DNA of 64,000 nucleotides from Campylorhamphus procurvoides (GCA_013396655.1 WBMV01004888.1:1860001-1924000); one strand, 5' to 3'; counted from the first letter of the stretch, positions 1 to 13,963 are shown. Numbers and translations: made by a program. Notes: generated by a model not told the origin, from the sequence alone.

Positions 1-3000
1 AACAGTTGTCTTTCAAGACATGTCCTAGATTTTAACCTATTGAACAAGGACACAACAAATCAAATGGAAAACACATGGTTCACTGCTCTCAGTTTTGATA
101 GCATCAGGAAGGTCAATCAAAGATTAATGGGCGTAACTGTTTTCTAAGCCTATCTATAATGCTTTTAGCTGGGTTTCCAAAGGAAATAGGATGTATTGAG
201 TAATCCTCTTCTGGATTTTTACCTTACCAGTAATTCTTAATCTGAACAAATCTGACAAGTATGTCAATTCTTAAAAGTTTTGCCTATCTAAGTACAGGAG
301 ATTCTCTAGCAGTGAGTAAACATGGTGTTTCAGCTCAGTGAAAGACAGGCAGAAATGGCACAAGAAAGAGCAATTCTATAAACACCACAGCTGAAGGAAG
401 AGCTGCATACTGCGTTCTCTCCATCAGTGGAGATCTATAATAAAGTACAGCTCAATTAGTTACTCTCCATCACATCATCATTTTTTCAGAGGAAACTTTG
501 CTAACAGGACAAGGTTTATAAAAGCTACTTGGGAAGGTGAGGGCTGGTGTTTGCAACTCTGCCTTTGTAGATAAGAGCAGAAGTTGCTTGAAAAGGGTGG
601 CATAATCAGGCTTTGCTATCTGGAAGGAGCATTGCTCAACACAGCAAGGGGCAAAGAGATCCTGCAAAATGCCGTGTGCTCAGACATCTGTGCATGCTGC
701 AACTTGTTCTTAGTGGTAACGGACAAGAACCAAGAGGTGTGCTTTGCCCTGAATGGGATATTTTAATACATGATATTCCTGTAATTTCTGTGACGTTTTG
801 TGTTTAATTTAGAGTAACAGCCTAAATGCAAGGCTGTGGTAACAGAGCTGTATGTAAAACCTCAGATAGGTTTCAGGAAAGGAAAAGGCAGTCACCAGAG
901 GTATGGTTCCATGGTATCCATTTTTTTTCTAAAGTTTCTCTTTTGTCTTTCTGTGTATGTCTCAGCTTTTTCAGTGCCTCCCAACCATCTTCCATTTCGG
1001 TCTTTTTCTGTGAACCCCTTTGCAGCTCACTTTGTATCTTCTCTCTTGTCTTCCTCCCCATTGCTTTGTTATTCCACATAAATCTCATTTATTTGTTTTG
1101 AGCCTTCTCACTCCATTTAGCTCTTGCCTGAGACTGTTCATTTCTCCCTCACTCCCTCCATGCCTCCCCCTCTATTTTGTCATCTTTGTTTCTGCTGATA
1201 CTGCCTGAAGTCAAATGCCATGACTCTGGTGGGCAGCAGACATCCCTGGGCACTGAAGAGACCCTTCATTTGATAGCGACTAAAGATCAAGCTTGAGTAT
1301 CTGTTTTCTAACTAAAGCAGTGTTGCATCTTTCCCTGATCATGGCCTGACTTTTCTGCAGCCCCAAGGCAGGTGGAGGATTGGGTGTCATTAGGACCAGT
1401 TGTCATTAACTGGAAATAACGGAGCTGAACTCTGTTGGAGCAGCAATATAGCTACCCAGTGTCATTTGACACATGCATGTGTATTTGCAGTGCTGAACCC
1501 AGGAATGCTAATGGTGCTCACATCCAAGAGAGGCAATGAAAATGAGCACTTGCTCTCAGCCATTTCAGTTGGCTATTATTTTGGACCATTGACTGTGAAT
1601 GAAGTTCAAGCCAAATTGAACACAAATCACCTAGAACTGCATGTGAAAGGCCTCAGATAAGTTAGCAGTAGAACTGCTAACCTCACAGAGCTTAAATGAA
1701 CCATCATTGCCTATCTGCCCCTAAATGTCAGTACTGCTCCTCCTGCCTCCATGTTTGCTTTACATTTGAGAGCACATAGTCTTGGCAATGCTGGATTCCC
1801 ACCGTATGTTCAAACACTGGCTATATGGATTGCCTTCCTGTATGGCATTTTGTAAGCAAGCTAAGCAGCTGCTGAAACCTAACAGGACTTGTGACAGTGA
1901 AGCTGATGTTTGTCCTGTCTCCAATGGCACGCAGGTAGCGATGAGGAGACTCTTCTGCATAGTCCTTCAGTTGACCTCTCTCCTTCAGAAAGGAGAAAGG
2001 CTGTTCCACTGGCTACTCCTCAGCAATTGCAGGAGAGCTCTGAAATTACAGACATCAGCCACAAGTACTACACTTCAATCCATTTCTGGAGCAGGGATGG
2101 GGCAGGATGACACACACACAGAGTAAAAGGAATACAGAAGTTTGCATGAGAAATGTTAGAGGACTACTTGGCTTCTGTTCCAGACCCTGGAGCTGTATGC
2201 CTTTGTCTGTCTGTCAGTAATCAGGAGCTGGGAAAGAGCCACTTCTCTCTAATTGTTCCTCTAATTTTCTTTAATTGAGGAAATTGCTCTTTTTGTGGAC
2301 ATTTCTCTCTGCTGGGCAGGTTAATGCTATGAAAGGCTGCTTTGGGCATCCTGTGCAGTGCTTGAATGAATGGGGAGAAAAGTGCCTCTGGCTGCACGGC
2401 ATTTATTCATTGCCTCCTCCTTGAGAGGGTGGTTAGTGTATCGCAGCATGATTAAGGGCAAGAGAATCTTACCCTAAATCAGAGAAAGCTTGGGAACAAA
2501 TTAAAATTTACTTCCTCAGGCCACATATATTTTTTTTTGTTACTTGTCTTTCCTCCATCACGGTGTTCTAACATTGTTGGCACGTACAATCTAATGGGTA
2601 CACTAGGGCCAGCAGCGTGATGAATTTCAATGTCACAGAGAGAGTACTGAGTGAAGCACATAGGGGAAAAAAAAGAGAAAAGAAAAGATCCTTGGATTTC
2701 ATTGCACAAATAAATGTCAGTATGAAACAGGTCTGGCATGACTTCAGCTCCCTGCTACCCAAAGTCAATCACACTGAAATGCTCATATAAGGAAGAAATA
2801 CTGAACTGCTCTGATGCAGGTGAAATACAGGGTCTAGAGCAAACCTTTTTGGCCACTTAAATGCTGCTTAAAACTTAGAAATAGACTTAGCAGTACTTCA
2901 GTGGAGTCTGGGACTTTTCACCCAACCTTTTAACAAGGATACCTAATACTGCAGGTTATCAAGCCTGATGCTGTGCTGTGGGACCTCAGTTGAAGCTTTC

Positions 3001-3611
3001 CTCATCCCCTTTGAGTCTCATGCACTGAACACAAGGTGTGTGTGTCTTACACTGTGCCATCACCAGGTCTTCAGCCTTTGCTTTTTGTGCAGCAGAGGTA
3101 CATATTTCCCATGGTGAGTCCAAGTGTTCTCATCTCTTACAGTTAGCACCTTGGAGAAAAAAAGCAGGAGCACATCTCTCGAAGGAAAGGCAGAGGTGAC
3201 TTGGCACCTCTGTATGATGGAGATGGAGGTAAGGATATGGCCATAGAATTTAGCAATGTGTAGCAAAATCAGATCATATATACATCCACATCCAGATGGG
3301 CTGCTTGCAGCACTGCTGTGTAAAGCAGCTCAGGTCAGCTCTACTCAGTAAGGACTTAGCCTGAAATTACTAAGCTCAGGAGATCAGCTATTTCTCTTTA
3401 ATGGATTTTACTGGAAAACAAATAATTAGAAAAAGGCTGGATTTGCTTTGTTTCATCCCTTTTCCCCACCACTTTCCACAGGCAGGCTCTTTTCTCAATT
3501 GGATCATAACACTAACGTAAAAGAAAAAGAGCAAGATTGAGACGCACAGAAAGTCTTTCTTTGCAGAATAAATATCCTTTAAGACCCACCACAAATATTT
3601 TTGAGCTTTTA
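1..3611. other. Unassigned non-coding DNA
   Basis: I recognise no gene or repeat family here. All open frames are under 115 codons, overlap on both strands and resemble no family I know. A pyrimidine-rich stretch (921-1200) is listed separately. A short CA run lies near 2110, and a small inverted repeat with an 8-bp stem at 3191-3198/3205-3212. The composition fits intron or intergenic sequence. Confidence 0.6.
921..1200 (+). repeat. Pyrimidine-rich low-complexity tract
   Basis: The plus strand is strongly enriched in C and T for about 280 bases, with runs such as CTCCCTCACTCCCTCC near 1149. There is no fixed repeat unit, so this is strand-asymmetric low complexity and not a microsatellite. 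It creates apparent Ser/Leu/Pro/Phe-rich open frames that should not be taken as genes. I see no branch point and acceptor linked to a credible exon. Confidence 0.6.
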
Positions 3612-4422
3612 ATCACAGCATCTTAGAATATTTGAGTTAGAAGGGACCCTCTAGGATCATCAAAGTCTAATTCCTGGCCCGGCACAAGACCATCCCCAAG
3701 CGTAACACCCTGAGAACATTGTCCAAATGTTTCTTGAACTCTGCCAGGCTTGGTGCTGTGGCTACCTTCCTATTGAGCCTGTTCCAGTGCTCAGCCACAC
3801 TCTGGGTGAGGAACCTTTTCCAGATATCCAAGCTAAACCTGCCCTGACACAGCTTCAAGCCATTCGCTCAGGTCCTGTCCCTGGTCACACAGAGAAGAGA
3901 TCAGTGTCTGCCCCTTCTCTTCCCCACACGAGGAAGTTGTAACTGCAGTGAGGTCTCTCCTCCCTCTCCTCCGGGCTGAACACACCAAGTGCCCTCAGCC
4001 ACTCCTCACACGGCTTCCCCTTAAGGCCCTTCACCACCTCTGTAGCGATCCTTTGGATGCTCTCCAACAGTTTTATGTCTTTCCCATACTGAGACACCCA
4101 AAACTGTACACAACATTCAAGTGAGGTCACCCCAGTACAGAGCAGAGTGGGACAATCCCCTCCCTCGACCAGCTGGCGATGCTTTGCCTGATGTCCCCCA
4201 GGACATGGTTGGCCCTCCTGGCTGCCAGGGCACTGCTGACTCATGTTCAACCCCCAGGTCCCATTCCATGGTCCCTTTCCTGTTCTCTAGTATCTCATTC
4301 CTCAGTCTGTACATACATCCAGAGTTGTCCTGTCCCAGGTGCAGAATCTGGCACTTGCCCTTGTTATTGATTGCCCAGCCCTCTAATTAATCTAGATCTG
4401 TCTGCAGGGCCTCTCTGCCTTT
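3612..4422 (-). mobile_element. CR1 LINE fragment, 5'-truncated
   Basis: This is a non-LTR retrotransposon of the CR1 family, read on the minus strand. The plus strand begins near 3612 with the reverse complement of the CR1 3' end (AGAAGGGACC, then GGATCATCAA) and runs through phrases typical of avian CR1: CTTGAACTCTGCCAGG, GGTGCTGTGGC, GAGCCTGTTCCAGTG, GAGGAACCTTTTCCAGATAT. It ends near 4422 after a TCTGTCTGCAGGGCCTCTCTGCC-like segment, split here only by position. The length is about 0.8 kb; full CR1 elements are about 4.5 kb, so the 5' part is missing, as usual for this family. The RNA-binding and endonuclease regions are absent. Family assignment is secure; the subfamily is not determined. 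Confidence 0.95.
3667..4300 (-). pseudogene. CR1 ORF2 C-terminal remnant (reverse transcriptase protein tail)
   Basis: Minus-strand translation gives the C-terminal part of CR1 ORF2p in two pieces. The upstream piece (4250-3885) carries the LECCVQFW, LLESIQRIAT and EEWLRALG segments found after the polymerase domain in CR1 proteins. The downstream piece (3858-3667) carries DIWKRFLTQSVAEHWNRL and PSLAEFKKHLDN. A stop and a frame change around 3859-3885 separate the pieces. The catalytic reverse transcriptase and endonuclease domains lie outside the fragment. It is a dead relic. Confidence 0.9.
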
Positions 4423-5528
4423 TAGTTAAAATATTGCTTGTTGCAACACAGTCATTTGTGACTGTAAAGTCTTTCCAGAATCTGCAGTTGTTGGAGGGCA
4501 GGTATCTAGCAAAAAGCACAAAGCAGCAAAATATTCATTAAGAATCCTGGCAAGGGTACACTTGTGGCCAGGTCTAGATAACAAAGGCGTTTTTTTCCTT
4601 CATTAGTTCCTCCATTTCTGCAGGCATTACAAGGTGGCTTAGTACATCCACTCTTGTCTGGAAATAGTCTAATCTTTATTTGCCAAAATGATAGTTTAAA
4701 ACTAGAAACTACCCTAAGAGGCATCATGTCAATTGGACAAATAATCATAACTGTTTCCATGTCTACTGCAAGGTTTTTCTTATTTAAAAAATAATAATAA
4801 AAAAGCTGAAAGCAAGCACTGAGCCTTTGTGTAACCCACTCAGTGTTCAGACAATAAAATTGCTTTATATGTGTCCCTCTCTTACCCTTATCTTTCTTCA
4901 AAGTATCAAAAGAACAAGGCAATAAAAACAAATACTTTATAGAATAGTAACCTCTGAACTGCATTGTTTTAACTGAGGACCATATAATGTAACACAATGT
5001 GATGGTGCTGTTTCTCTCACTGATGCCAGACTGAAATGTAAGGTGAGGGCTGTGTCCCGTATGTAGCTTCTGAGCTGCTACTCAAAAATTTTGTTTAGTT
5101 AATGTGGTACAGATGTCTGGAGTGACTTGTATGGTGATGCCCTTAGGAGTTGTTTCAATTAGAATATTATAGTATAGAGTCAAATCATTAACCATTTGGG
5201 ATGGAAATCCCAACTCCTAAGTAGTTCATTAGTACAAAACCTTAATGCAGAACAAAACTCTATGAATAACTTGAGGAGAGGGGATTGTTTCTTTACAGGA
5301 CAAAAAGGGGGAAAAAAGATAATTAAAACCTCTGGTTGTTCTTATTGATCAAAAAGACAATACCAGGGTGTTGAAAGAATTTCATTTGACATAAATCACT
5401 GAAATTTTGAGTTTTAAGCATAGCATTTACCTTGCAATTGAAATTCATTTTACAGTGATAACAAGTATTGAGTGGGAGACAACCTCCTGACTCTTCAAAT
5501 ATACCTAAAATAACTGGGCACTTGCAGT

Positions 5529-5548
5529 ACTCACTCACTCACTCACTC
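5529..5548 (+). repeat. (ACTC)5 microsatellite
   Basis: There are five uninterrupted ACTC units, followed by a related CT-rich stretch. It is short enough to be stable, but it is a possible length polymorphism. Confidence 0.9.
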
Positions 5549-7353
5549 CTCTTTTCCTTCCTCTGCCTCTAGTTTCAGGCAGCATAATCATCAGTTTGCC
5601 ATGTTGGCTGTATGGGGCACTTGAGAGGGCCTGGCACTTTTAGGAAAAGCATGGCATATCACAGAAGGCATCTGTTCAAAAGTGCTTGTGATCACCTGGA
5701 CAAACTTTAAACGTAATTATCGTCTCAGTTTCTTCAACTGTGCACTTACTCTTCTCATTCTTTCCTTTGGAAGATAATTATCCATTAGTATCTTGTACAC
5801 ACTGCATAGAGATACAGCAATAGTTTCAATGAGGTCATGAAATTCTACATAAAAGCATTTGCCCTCAAGCTGTTTGATGTGTTTTGCTGGGATTATGCCT
5901 TGCTGTCTGGGTGAATTTCTGTAACATCATTGCTGCTGAATCCCTGGATGCCTCAAACATGATGTTCTAGGACATGACAGGTGAAGGGATGTTTCATGCT
6001 CTTCTGGAAGCTATTTTGGTGTGAAAAGAAATGGGCCAGATATATCCATCTCCACTATTTTATGATCCTGTGTATAGGAAAAGAGGTTGATAGCACAGAT
6101 TAATATATTCCTTGTTAGTGCATCCCTTCAACATTGAGCAAGAGTAGGATTGAGGACATTTCCATGTACTTGCTAACAAATTACCTTCAAGGAAGAGACA
6201 TGTTATGCCTATTCTTCTGTCCCTCACCAGTGGAGAAACTTTAAGGCATGTTTGGGCTCTCTTGTTAAGGCTCTGGTGTAAACCTCAAGCTGAAGGAGTT
6301 TTTAGGGTGGTTCCTTAGGTTTCTTACATTTTCAGCATAATTTTTTAGCTGAGATGTCAACTGCTCCTGTGGCAAAAAGCATGAAGTTAGGACATGACAG
6401 TGCTTAGTTTGCAGCTGATCTTAGGTCTCTCCTTTTCTGATAATGAAGGTCAGTGACTTTCCCCGCATCTTTGCTTTCATCAGGTGATTGTCAGTGACCT
6501 GGGATGCACGCTTACAACCAGTAATACTCTAGAAATAAAGTGGTTCCGTTTGCTGCCCACATGCAGTTCTAGCAGTACTTCTTTGCATTTGGTTTGGTGA
6601 CAAGATGGCACCTTCACCTGAGAAAAACAACGTGGAAACTCTCCAGAATGGCAGTGCAGAAAGGAATCAAATTTGCAGTTGGTAGTTACGGGCAAATGTC
6701 AGTACAGCTACCTCTGTGTCACTGATAGCAAATGAAAGGTAACTATTGTGAGGGATGGGTTTATTCAACGGGCTGAAATGAAGCTTTGCTCTGAGTCTCC
6801 AACATGCCTTAATTTCCAGGTAGAAGAAACCTTTGCCAACCCTGAGTGGTGTGCCAGAAGCAACTTAGGAGACTGCAACAATGGAGAGCCTCAGAAGGGT
6901 GGTTTTATTACTCGTAGGTCCATTCCACAAAGAGGAACAATAATCAGAAGGTTCTGCTGGTGTTTGATGGGATGGCTTGTCTATGAGCATCTTATTACTG
7001 ACATTGCTGGATCCAATGCTGATCTGTTATAGTCTTTCAAAGTTCTTCCAGCAGCACCAGACCAGTCTGAGTGGCTTTTAAAGGAAATGTGATAGAGCAA
7101 AAGCATCTTTGTTTGGCATGTGTCTGTGGAACAGCTTGCATCCACAACCAGACCATTTCATTTACTTGCTTTCAGTCCATGTTCTCATCTCTTTAAAATG
7201 GGCACTGTAATGCTGTCTCATTATGCACAGACTTTATGGGAGAGGTTCAGTAATCATTATGAAAAGGTCAGATGCTTCTGTGAAGGGCACCTATAAATGA
7301 GTCTATAAATAAATAGTCTGGAAGCCTTTAGGAGAGGCTAACAACTTATTTAT

Positions 7354-7382
7354 CTTTTATCCTGCTGTTTGCAGGATAAAAG
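7354..7382. repeat. Perfect 12-bp inverted repeat (hairpin)
   Basis: The left arm CTTTTATCCTGC (7354-7365) is followed by a 5-nt spacer (TGTTT) and the exact reverse complement GCAGGATAAAAG (7371-7382). The stem is too short for a typical pre-miRNA, and no U-run follows that would suggest a Pol III terminator. Confidence 0.9.
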
Positions 7383-8755
7383 CACTAGCATGCTGCTAAT
7401 TAGTTTAATGTTCAAATTTTGGGTTGGGGACACTGAGACACTGCTGGGTATAGCAATTGGCTTGATGCAAGACCTGACCAGCACTTAGCTCATACCAATA
7501 CAGAGTGCAGCTCCATGAGATCTGTGCTAAGCTCACTGGAGACCACATTTCTTAATTGGGAAATGGTTGTGTTTTATTGAGATGATACTCACTGCAAAAT
7601 ATATCATCAGCAACTATGTGGCACTGCTTTTTTCCACTTGGCTTAGAAGAGAAAAGTGACTGAGCAATGCTTTTTATTGACTAGTTTGAGCGCTGCTGGT
7701 GGTTTGGGTAGTGTTCAATAGTGTCAGCTCTGGACTTCAAGCTGTCTAGCATGAAGCTGGTTTCATTCCACACTCTAGTGATATTTAAGACAGGTAGTAA
7801 GAAACACCTCGTTTGCTTTGAGGTCATTATACTTTTTATGAGAGAGGACACTCCTGATCTGCCTGTATATCAGTGGGATGGATACTTTTGTTTGCCAGTT
7901 GCCTGTGCAACAGGTTTTGGCTGCAACAAAATGCTATGTGGTAGAGCACAAAGGCAGTTCAAGTTGTGAGGAGTGGCAAGAGCTGGGGAAAGTGAGGTCA
8001 ACTGAGGGGATGAGCCTCTTTGAAAGACTTCTCCCTTGTGCAGCTCTTTTAATAGTTTTAATATGGCTTAGCTTTATGTCACATGAGAATCAGCACTTCC
8101 AGCTTCAGAGAAGCTGACAGTCTCCATGTGGAGGTTTCCAGAGCCTCTGGTACCTGATCCTTAATATGCAGCTTCTTAGGAGAGCCCATCTGACTCCTTC
8201 ATCCCTGGCTACAGACTGAAGCACAAAAAAGTCACTTTAACTGTAGGACATATAGTGCCCCCTTCCTTTTCTCTTTGACAAGGAGACTGGAGTTATAAAG
8301 GGAATTCAGTCCCAAAGCATCCAAGTGCTTATAAATCTATTCTGTTCCAGGTTGCAAATCTGCTTAGTCCTCTGTTCCCTGTGTCAGATAGTTCAATGCC
8401 AAGTAGAGAGAAGAAGGCAGTATTCATTGTCCTCCCTTTGCCTGTCTTCTGAAAGAATTCAGATAGGCTGAATGTTTCTTTTAAATCTGATTTAAATATC
8501 TGAGTTAAAAGACTGGCTTTTTTCTTTGACAGCCTGATCCCAATTGGGTTTGCTTTTATCAACCATCTGAATGGAATAGGGCTCAAACATTCGGTTGTTT
8601 CATGACAGACAGGCTCATTTCTACCTGCTGGGCTTGGACAGGATAGTACTGGGTGTTCCACTCTTTGCAGGTGGGATTTTAATGATTGCAATCTTTCCTC
8701 TGTTGCAGCCCTTCCTTTCAGAGAGGTGGGACACATGTACTTATGTAGAGAAAAA

Positions 8756-8780
8756 GCATTTCCCTTAAAAAGGGAAATGC
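8756..8780. repeat. Perfect 11-bp inverted repeat (hairpin)
   Basis: GCATTTCCCTT (8756-8766), a 3-nt spacer AAA, then AAGGGAAATGC (8770-8780). Pairing is exact along the whole stem. No related repeat family is recognised around it. Confidence 0.9.
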
Positions 8781-11700
8781 CCTGATGCACTAAGGAAAAA
8801 AGAAATGAACGTGCAGACTTTGTTCCTCACTGCAAGATGACTGATCTTAGAAAGGTAGATTTGGTAAGTGTCTTATTTTGTCTTCAGACCACTGCCTCTT
8901 CTTAGTATCTCAGCATACAAAATGTTCTTCTACTTCAGCATTTGCACTGTTTTAGTCTGGAGAGAAAATCAGACTTTCTCTCATGGCACACTGAGCCACT
9001 TCAGCCCAAGAAGCAGGAGAATACCTGCTACAAAAACGTAGAGGCAATAGGGGCTACAACAAGAGACATAGCTGAAAAGCACCTGCCTTCAGGAGGGTTC
9101 ACAGCTTGAGGTGCCAGAGGAAAGAATTAACTGGTGTGTTAGCACACTGCAGATGAGTCCAGCTTCTGGCCAGCCTTCCTGAGCACTCAAGGCAAGCATG
9201 TGGTTGGGATTCAATTTCTACGGTGGGGAAGTAACTGAACTGAAGTAGTTGCATGCATTAATTGAGCCAAGTGGTTGCTATTCCATTGCCGCACCCAGAA
9301 GGGCAGAGTTACTCGGTGTAACATACAGCAATATGCTGGACTTCTCACTTTCCTAGAAAAATGTAGGGATGAAAAGAGCCTAGGCTCAGGCCCCAGCAAG
9401 CTGGGCACTGTCCACTCTGTGTTTTGTGTCCATGACATCAAGAACTGCATCTTGAGAATCACTTGATCATTTGAGCCCTGTCTTTTTCCCTGGAGATCTT
9501 CACTTCTCCCTAGATCCTCTGCACCCCTGCCCAAATTCTTTTCTCACAAGGGACCTCTCCATGTTACTTCATTCTAGTCTTCTGACAATTGTTCAAACCT
9601 GTACAAAGCTGGTCAAGCTGAAGAAGAGCATGGATGGAGACTTTCTGGATAAATAAATGACCAGGTTCCTTGAAAACTTACAGCAGTTCTCTCATCTCGT
9701 TCTAACATGGGTGTAGCTTCTTTCTCCTGCAGTTTTTTCTTAGTTCAGAGCAAGAAGGTAACTCCCCTTTGCAATTTTAATAATCATGGAGTATTGGATC
9801 TTCCCCATAAGTAAACAATATATTTTTGCAAACAAACACAAAAAAATGTCTCTGATGACCACTACAGTATACTTTCCTTTCAAGCAGAATAAAATGTTTT
9901 TGTCAGTCCAAGGCTGGTTTACTTTGGAAATATCTAATAATGGGATTTCATCATTGCTGGCTGAAATATTGTCAGTCCTTCAGGCTCCGCTTCAGACATT
10001 AGTATGTGTGTAAATGAGAGTCTTCCAGACCAAGCCTCACACCATATAAAAGTATACGGAGCCAAGGCTAGACAGAACATAGCATTAGCTAGACTTGAAT
10101 TTACAGTGTGTTGTAGTCGTAGGGATCATTCAAGACCAAATTTTGCTATTTTTCACTACTGCCCAGGTGCTCTACTGGAAAATTTTCAGCTAAAAATTTC
10201 ACCTAAAGAACTACTGAGTTCATATGTATGTATCTAATTTTTCCCCCTAGTAAGCTAGTGAAATGAGAGCAGTTTCCTCAACATCTTTCCTATGTGAAGT
10301 TTTTTTTCTGCAACACCAGCAAGACACTTGATTACTCTCCATTACTCTTCCCTCTTTTGAAACAAGCAAAAAAAGTGTTGGGTCACTAGGCTGGTCTTGT
10401 GAAGGAAAAATTCAATTGTACACATGAAGATGGCAGATATTGAATAAGGAAATGCTGAGCCTCAGAAAAGTATCTCACTGTCCAGGCTGTGACTTGACTA
10501 TGGGAGATGCCAAGCAGCTCCTATAGGCCAAGGTATTCCTACATAAATTATAATGTTTTATTTATCTCAAGTCAGATGATGGTCACCTTGGTGCTGACTG
10601 ACATTTATACCTGCAGTCTTTAAAATGAAATTTTTAAGAAAGAGAATTTTTTTACATTAACTAACAGAGGAGAAGTGGGGATATTTGTTTGACAAGTGCC
10701 GGTTCTAGACAGTTTTTCATCTCTATTTATATTCCTTCTTTCTACAATGGGTGCAGATATTTTTGTCTCATTATTCATAGACTTTGGAGGATTAAGTAAG
10801 CAATAACGGTGAACAGGCCAGATTTCTTATTTAAAGGTTTCAGATCAACAAGGCAATGAATAAATAGGACAAATAGATTTAACTAAGGCTTACAGTGTAT
10901 TAACTTCATCTCATTTCTCATTAGTTTGGTATTGAACTTGTCTTATAGTCTGCTGGAGTTGCACTGTGTATAAAAACCTGCTCTCAAAAGCTAGTTGATA
11001 GTTTCTGAGATTTATAAATATTGATGGTTGAATGTGGCTCCCATGTGTCATGACATTTCACACCAGAAAAGAAGACAGTTGCAGCAGCTGTGCAGCAACA
11101 CAAGATCCCTTGTTACCAGCCTTCTTTCCCCCCACTGTTCAGCCTTTCTTTTCCACCCTCCTGAGGACAGAGACATCTTTCTTTTTTCAGGGGTTTGAAC
11201 CTCTTTGGGAAATAAACATTCTGTGTACATAAATGCTAATATCTAACTGTTAATTTTATGCCACTCTTGTTAAAAATCCCACCTCTTATGTGTGCCTTCA
11301 TGCTGTGCCCTCAGGCACAGTCAGAGGTTATGGTCTTCCATGGTCTTGGATGGAAGTGTCAGAGCTGTAATGGTTCCATTCTGTGAATATGATGCTTGAA
11401 TTCTTTCTCAGGCCTGGAAATGTGTAATAGATATGTCTTGTGTCTGTAAGAAGTGAAGCACACCCCTTTTGTCTCTCTGCAAAGATCAGGTTTAAGACAA
11501 CAAAGCAGAAGGTATTTGCATGTATCTTGCATACTTATTGAGATGGAAGCGACACTATTTTTAAAAGAAGAGTTGTAGAGAGCAATCTAGACTATTGATT
11601 TTTGAACCAAGTTCTTTTATTCCAATGGAGAAGGTAATTCATCCTTACACGAGACTGTGGTTACATTAGCTATTGGAAATTTGTATAGCAAAGGAAAAAG

Positions 11701-13963
11701 AAATTGCTGCCTTAAAACTTACGTGAGTCTGCATCCTCTCTGGAAAAATCCCTGCAGTAGCTGCAGAATTGGTGACATCTCATCAGTTCTGAGGAGGAAT
11801 TGTCCCGAGGGGGTTCTTGAGTGCTTTGTCATGCCGGTTTGCGCTTTGGAGGAGGGCAGTTGAATGCTGGTCACTGTCTGACAGCTGCCTGTGCTGCAGC
11901 TTTCTCCTCTGAGGAGCAAGTCAAGAGTGTTTGTATTTTTGGGTTTATAGATGTCTCTGTCTCAACAGCTCTTGTAACATTGTATCACTGTGGAAATTTG
12001 CTGTTATGACAAATCCTGTACTAACCACAGAGATGAGATGTTTTAGAAAGGTGCTCTGCTTGTACTATGATAAATGAACCAAAGTGCTATTCCTTAGTGC
12101 TTTCGGGGGAGAATAAAGAAGTCCTGTTTCCCCTCATTGTCTCAGTTTTTGAAAAAGACTGTCTTTATTTCTTCTTGGTTTGTTGGTTTGATTTTGGGGT
12201 TTTTTCTAGATCACCAGAGCAGCACAGTGTTCAGGAAATTTTCCCAGAATATGTTGACACGATCAACTTGCTGTCTGTCAGAGACCACAGCTGCTATGCT
12301 AGGAAAGAAAGGGACCTGCTTGTTATTCACTGATGGTTTGTTGAATGCTTAGAGGCAAGGATACCCAATTTTCACTTCACCTAACCCTCATTTATTCTTC
12401 TGAGGAGAAAGCAATCCTGTTTAGGAGATACAAACAGGATATAATAGGGCAGAGCTGGGATAATTATTTTCTCAAGGTAGTGCAACCTTTCTGCAAGAGA
12501 TATATCTTCATGTGGGTGAATGGGGAAGAGTTTTCTTTCCCAAATGCTCCTGGCAGTGTGGGGTGCATAAGTTTAGTATCTGTGACTGAGAAAACAGTGG
12601 TCTAGTTTTTCCTCCTTCTATAAAAAATACAATCTGGATCCAGAGAGAAAGTGGCATTTGTTGCCCCATCTTGTCACAGATTTGTGTTCATGTATGCCTA
12701 TGTCTGTCTCCCCTTAATTACAATTATACCCAGTGCCTGGATGCAACCCAAAAGTCTCATGAGTGCTCCTGTAAATTTTATGAAAATAAATGTCCAGATG
12801 GAAAACAAATGTCCTGCTGAGAGAAGGGCTTCCAAATTCATGCAGTATTAGACTTTGGGGAAGCCACATTGGAGCCTGTTGTCATAGGATACATTAGCTC
12901 TGTTCAACTAAAAACCTACCTGTTGGGTGTGTTTGCTTTTCAGACTGCCAACAAACCCCTAAAATCAATTAGTCACGCAGCTCTACTTGCAGTACATGTT
13001 TTCCTGCTGTTCACAGGTAGAAGCTATTTTATGTTATCCCTAATTATTTTTGCATTCAGCTTTTCCTGCTGGCTAATACAGGCATTGCTTTTTGTGCAGG
13101 AATTAAATCCCACATAGCTCGTGAGTTTTGCAAATCTGCTGTAAACCACACTGGATATCTGCACTGGTATCAGACTCTGTTTTCGTCACTGCCTAGCACA
13201 CTTAACGGGGAAGGAGAAAGGCTGGCAACTATTTAGTTTCCCAAGAAAACCTTTGATGCTTCACTTTAGGCTAAGTAGAAGTCCACTTCTTCTTCCTATG
13301 GCCTGAGCTCCATCTTTCCAACATTCAATTGAAACTTCATAGTTCAGATCAGAAAGCAGGAAAATGTGATTGATTGGTTGCACTGATTTGAGTTGTTTTT
13401 ATACTTATTGATATATGCACTTGTATTGCAATCTGTTGTGCACACGAGGCTCACATGGATGGGCAATAGGTTTAGCACTTGTAGGTGATTCCCTTTTTTT
13501 GAATGCTCTCAAAGCTTTTTCTCTCCTCCATTTGAAGTAATTATCAGCTGTCAAAGATGCTGGCTGTTAGGTCACAGCAGGAAGAGGTGACCCACTCTGA
13601 ACTGCACTGGGATGCATCTGTATTATCCCAGAAATAAAAAGTGTGTATCCTTGTCATACTGTATTAGAACAAAGTACCATTGCAGAATTTCATATGTGAT
13701 CCAAGTATCAGCAAATGTTTTCAGTTCATGAATAGCTCATGTTTTAATCTTAGCTTTAAATCAAAGATGATCCTTTTTTACCACAACCCGAAGGGATCTG
13801 AAGGGTTTGGAAATTGTCACTTGGAGAGCTGGGCTTGTACAGGGAGCCACATACCTATTCCACATGAAAACACAATCCTGTTTTCTCCTGTGCATTTTCT
13901 TCATCATTGAGTCATAACTTTTTTCGTCTTACTGATTCTTACCACTATGTGTTTCTTTGAGCC

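Noticed and set aside
921..1200. Ser/Leu/Phe-rich frames that look like a signal-peptide protein
   Set aside because: They are a by-product of a pyrimidine-rich tract, with several overlapping frames of similar quality.
4506..4997. 163-codon minus-strand open frame
   Set aside because: No domain, signal peptide or repeat is recognised. It is isolated, AT-rich and directly beside a CR1 fragment. A frame of this length is plausible by chance in 64 kb.
8329..8790. 153-codon minus-strand open frame
   Set aside because: No recognisable family. The region includes the perfect hairpin at 8756, and no splice or promoter context supports a gene.
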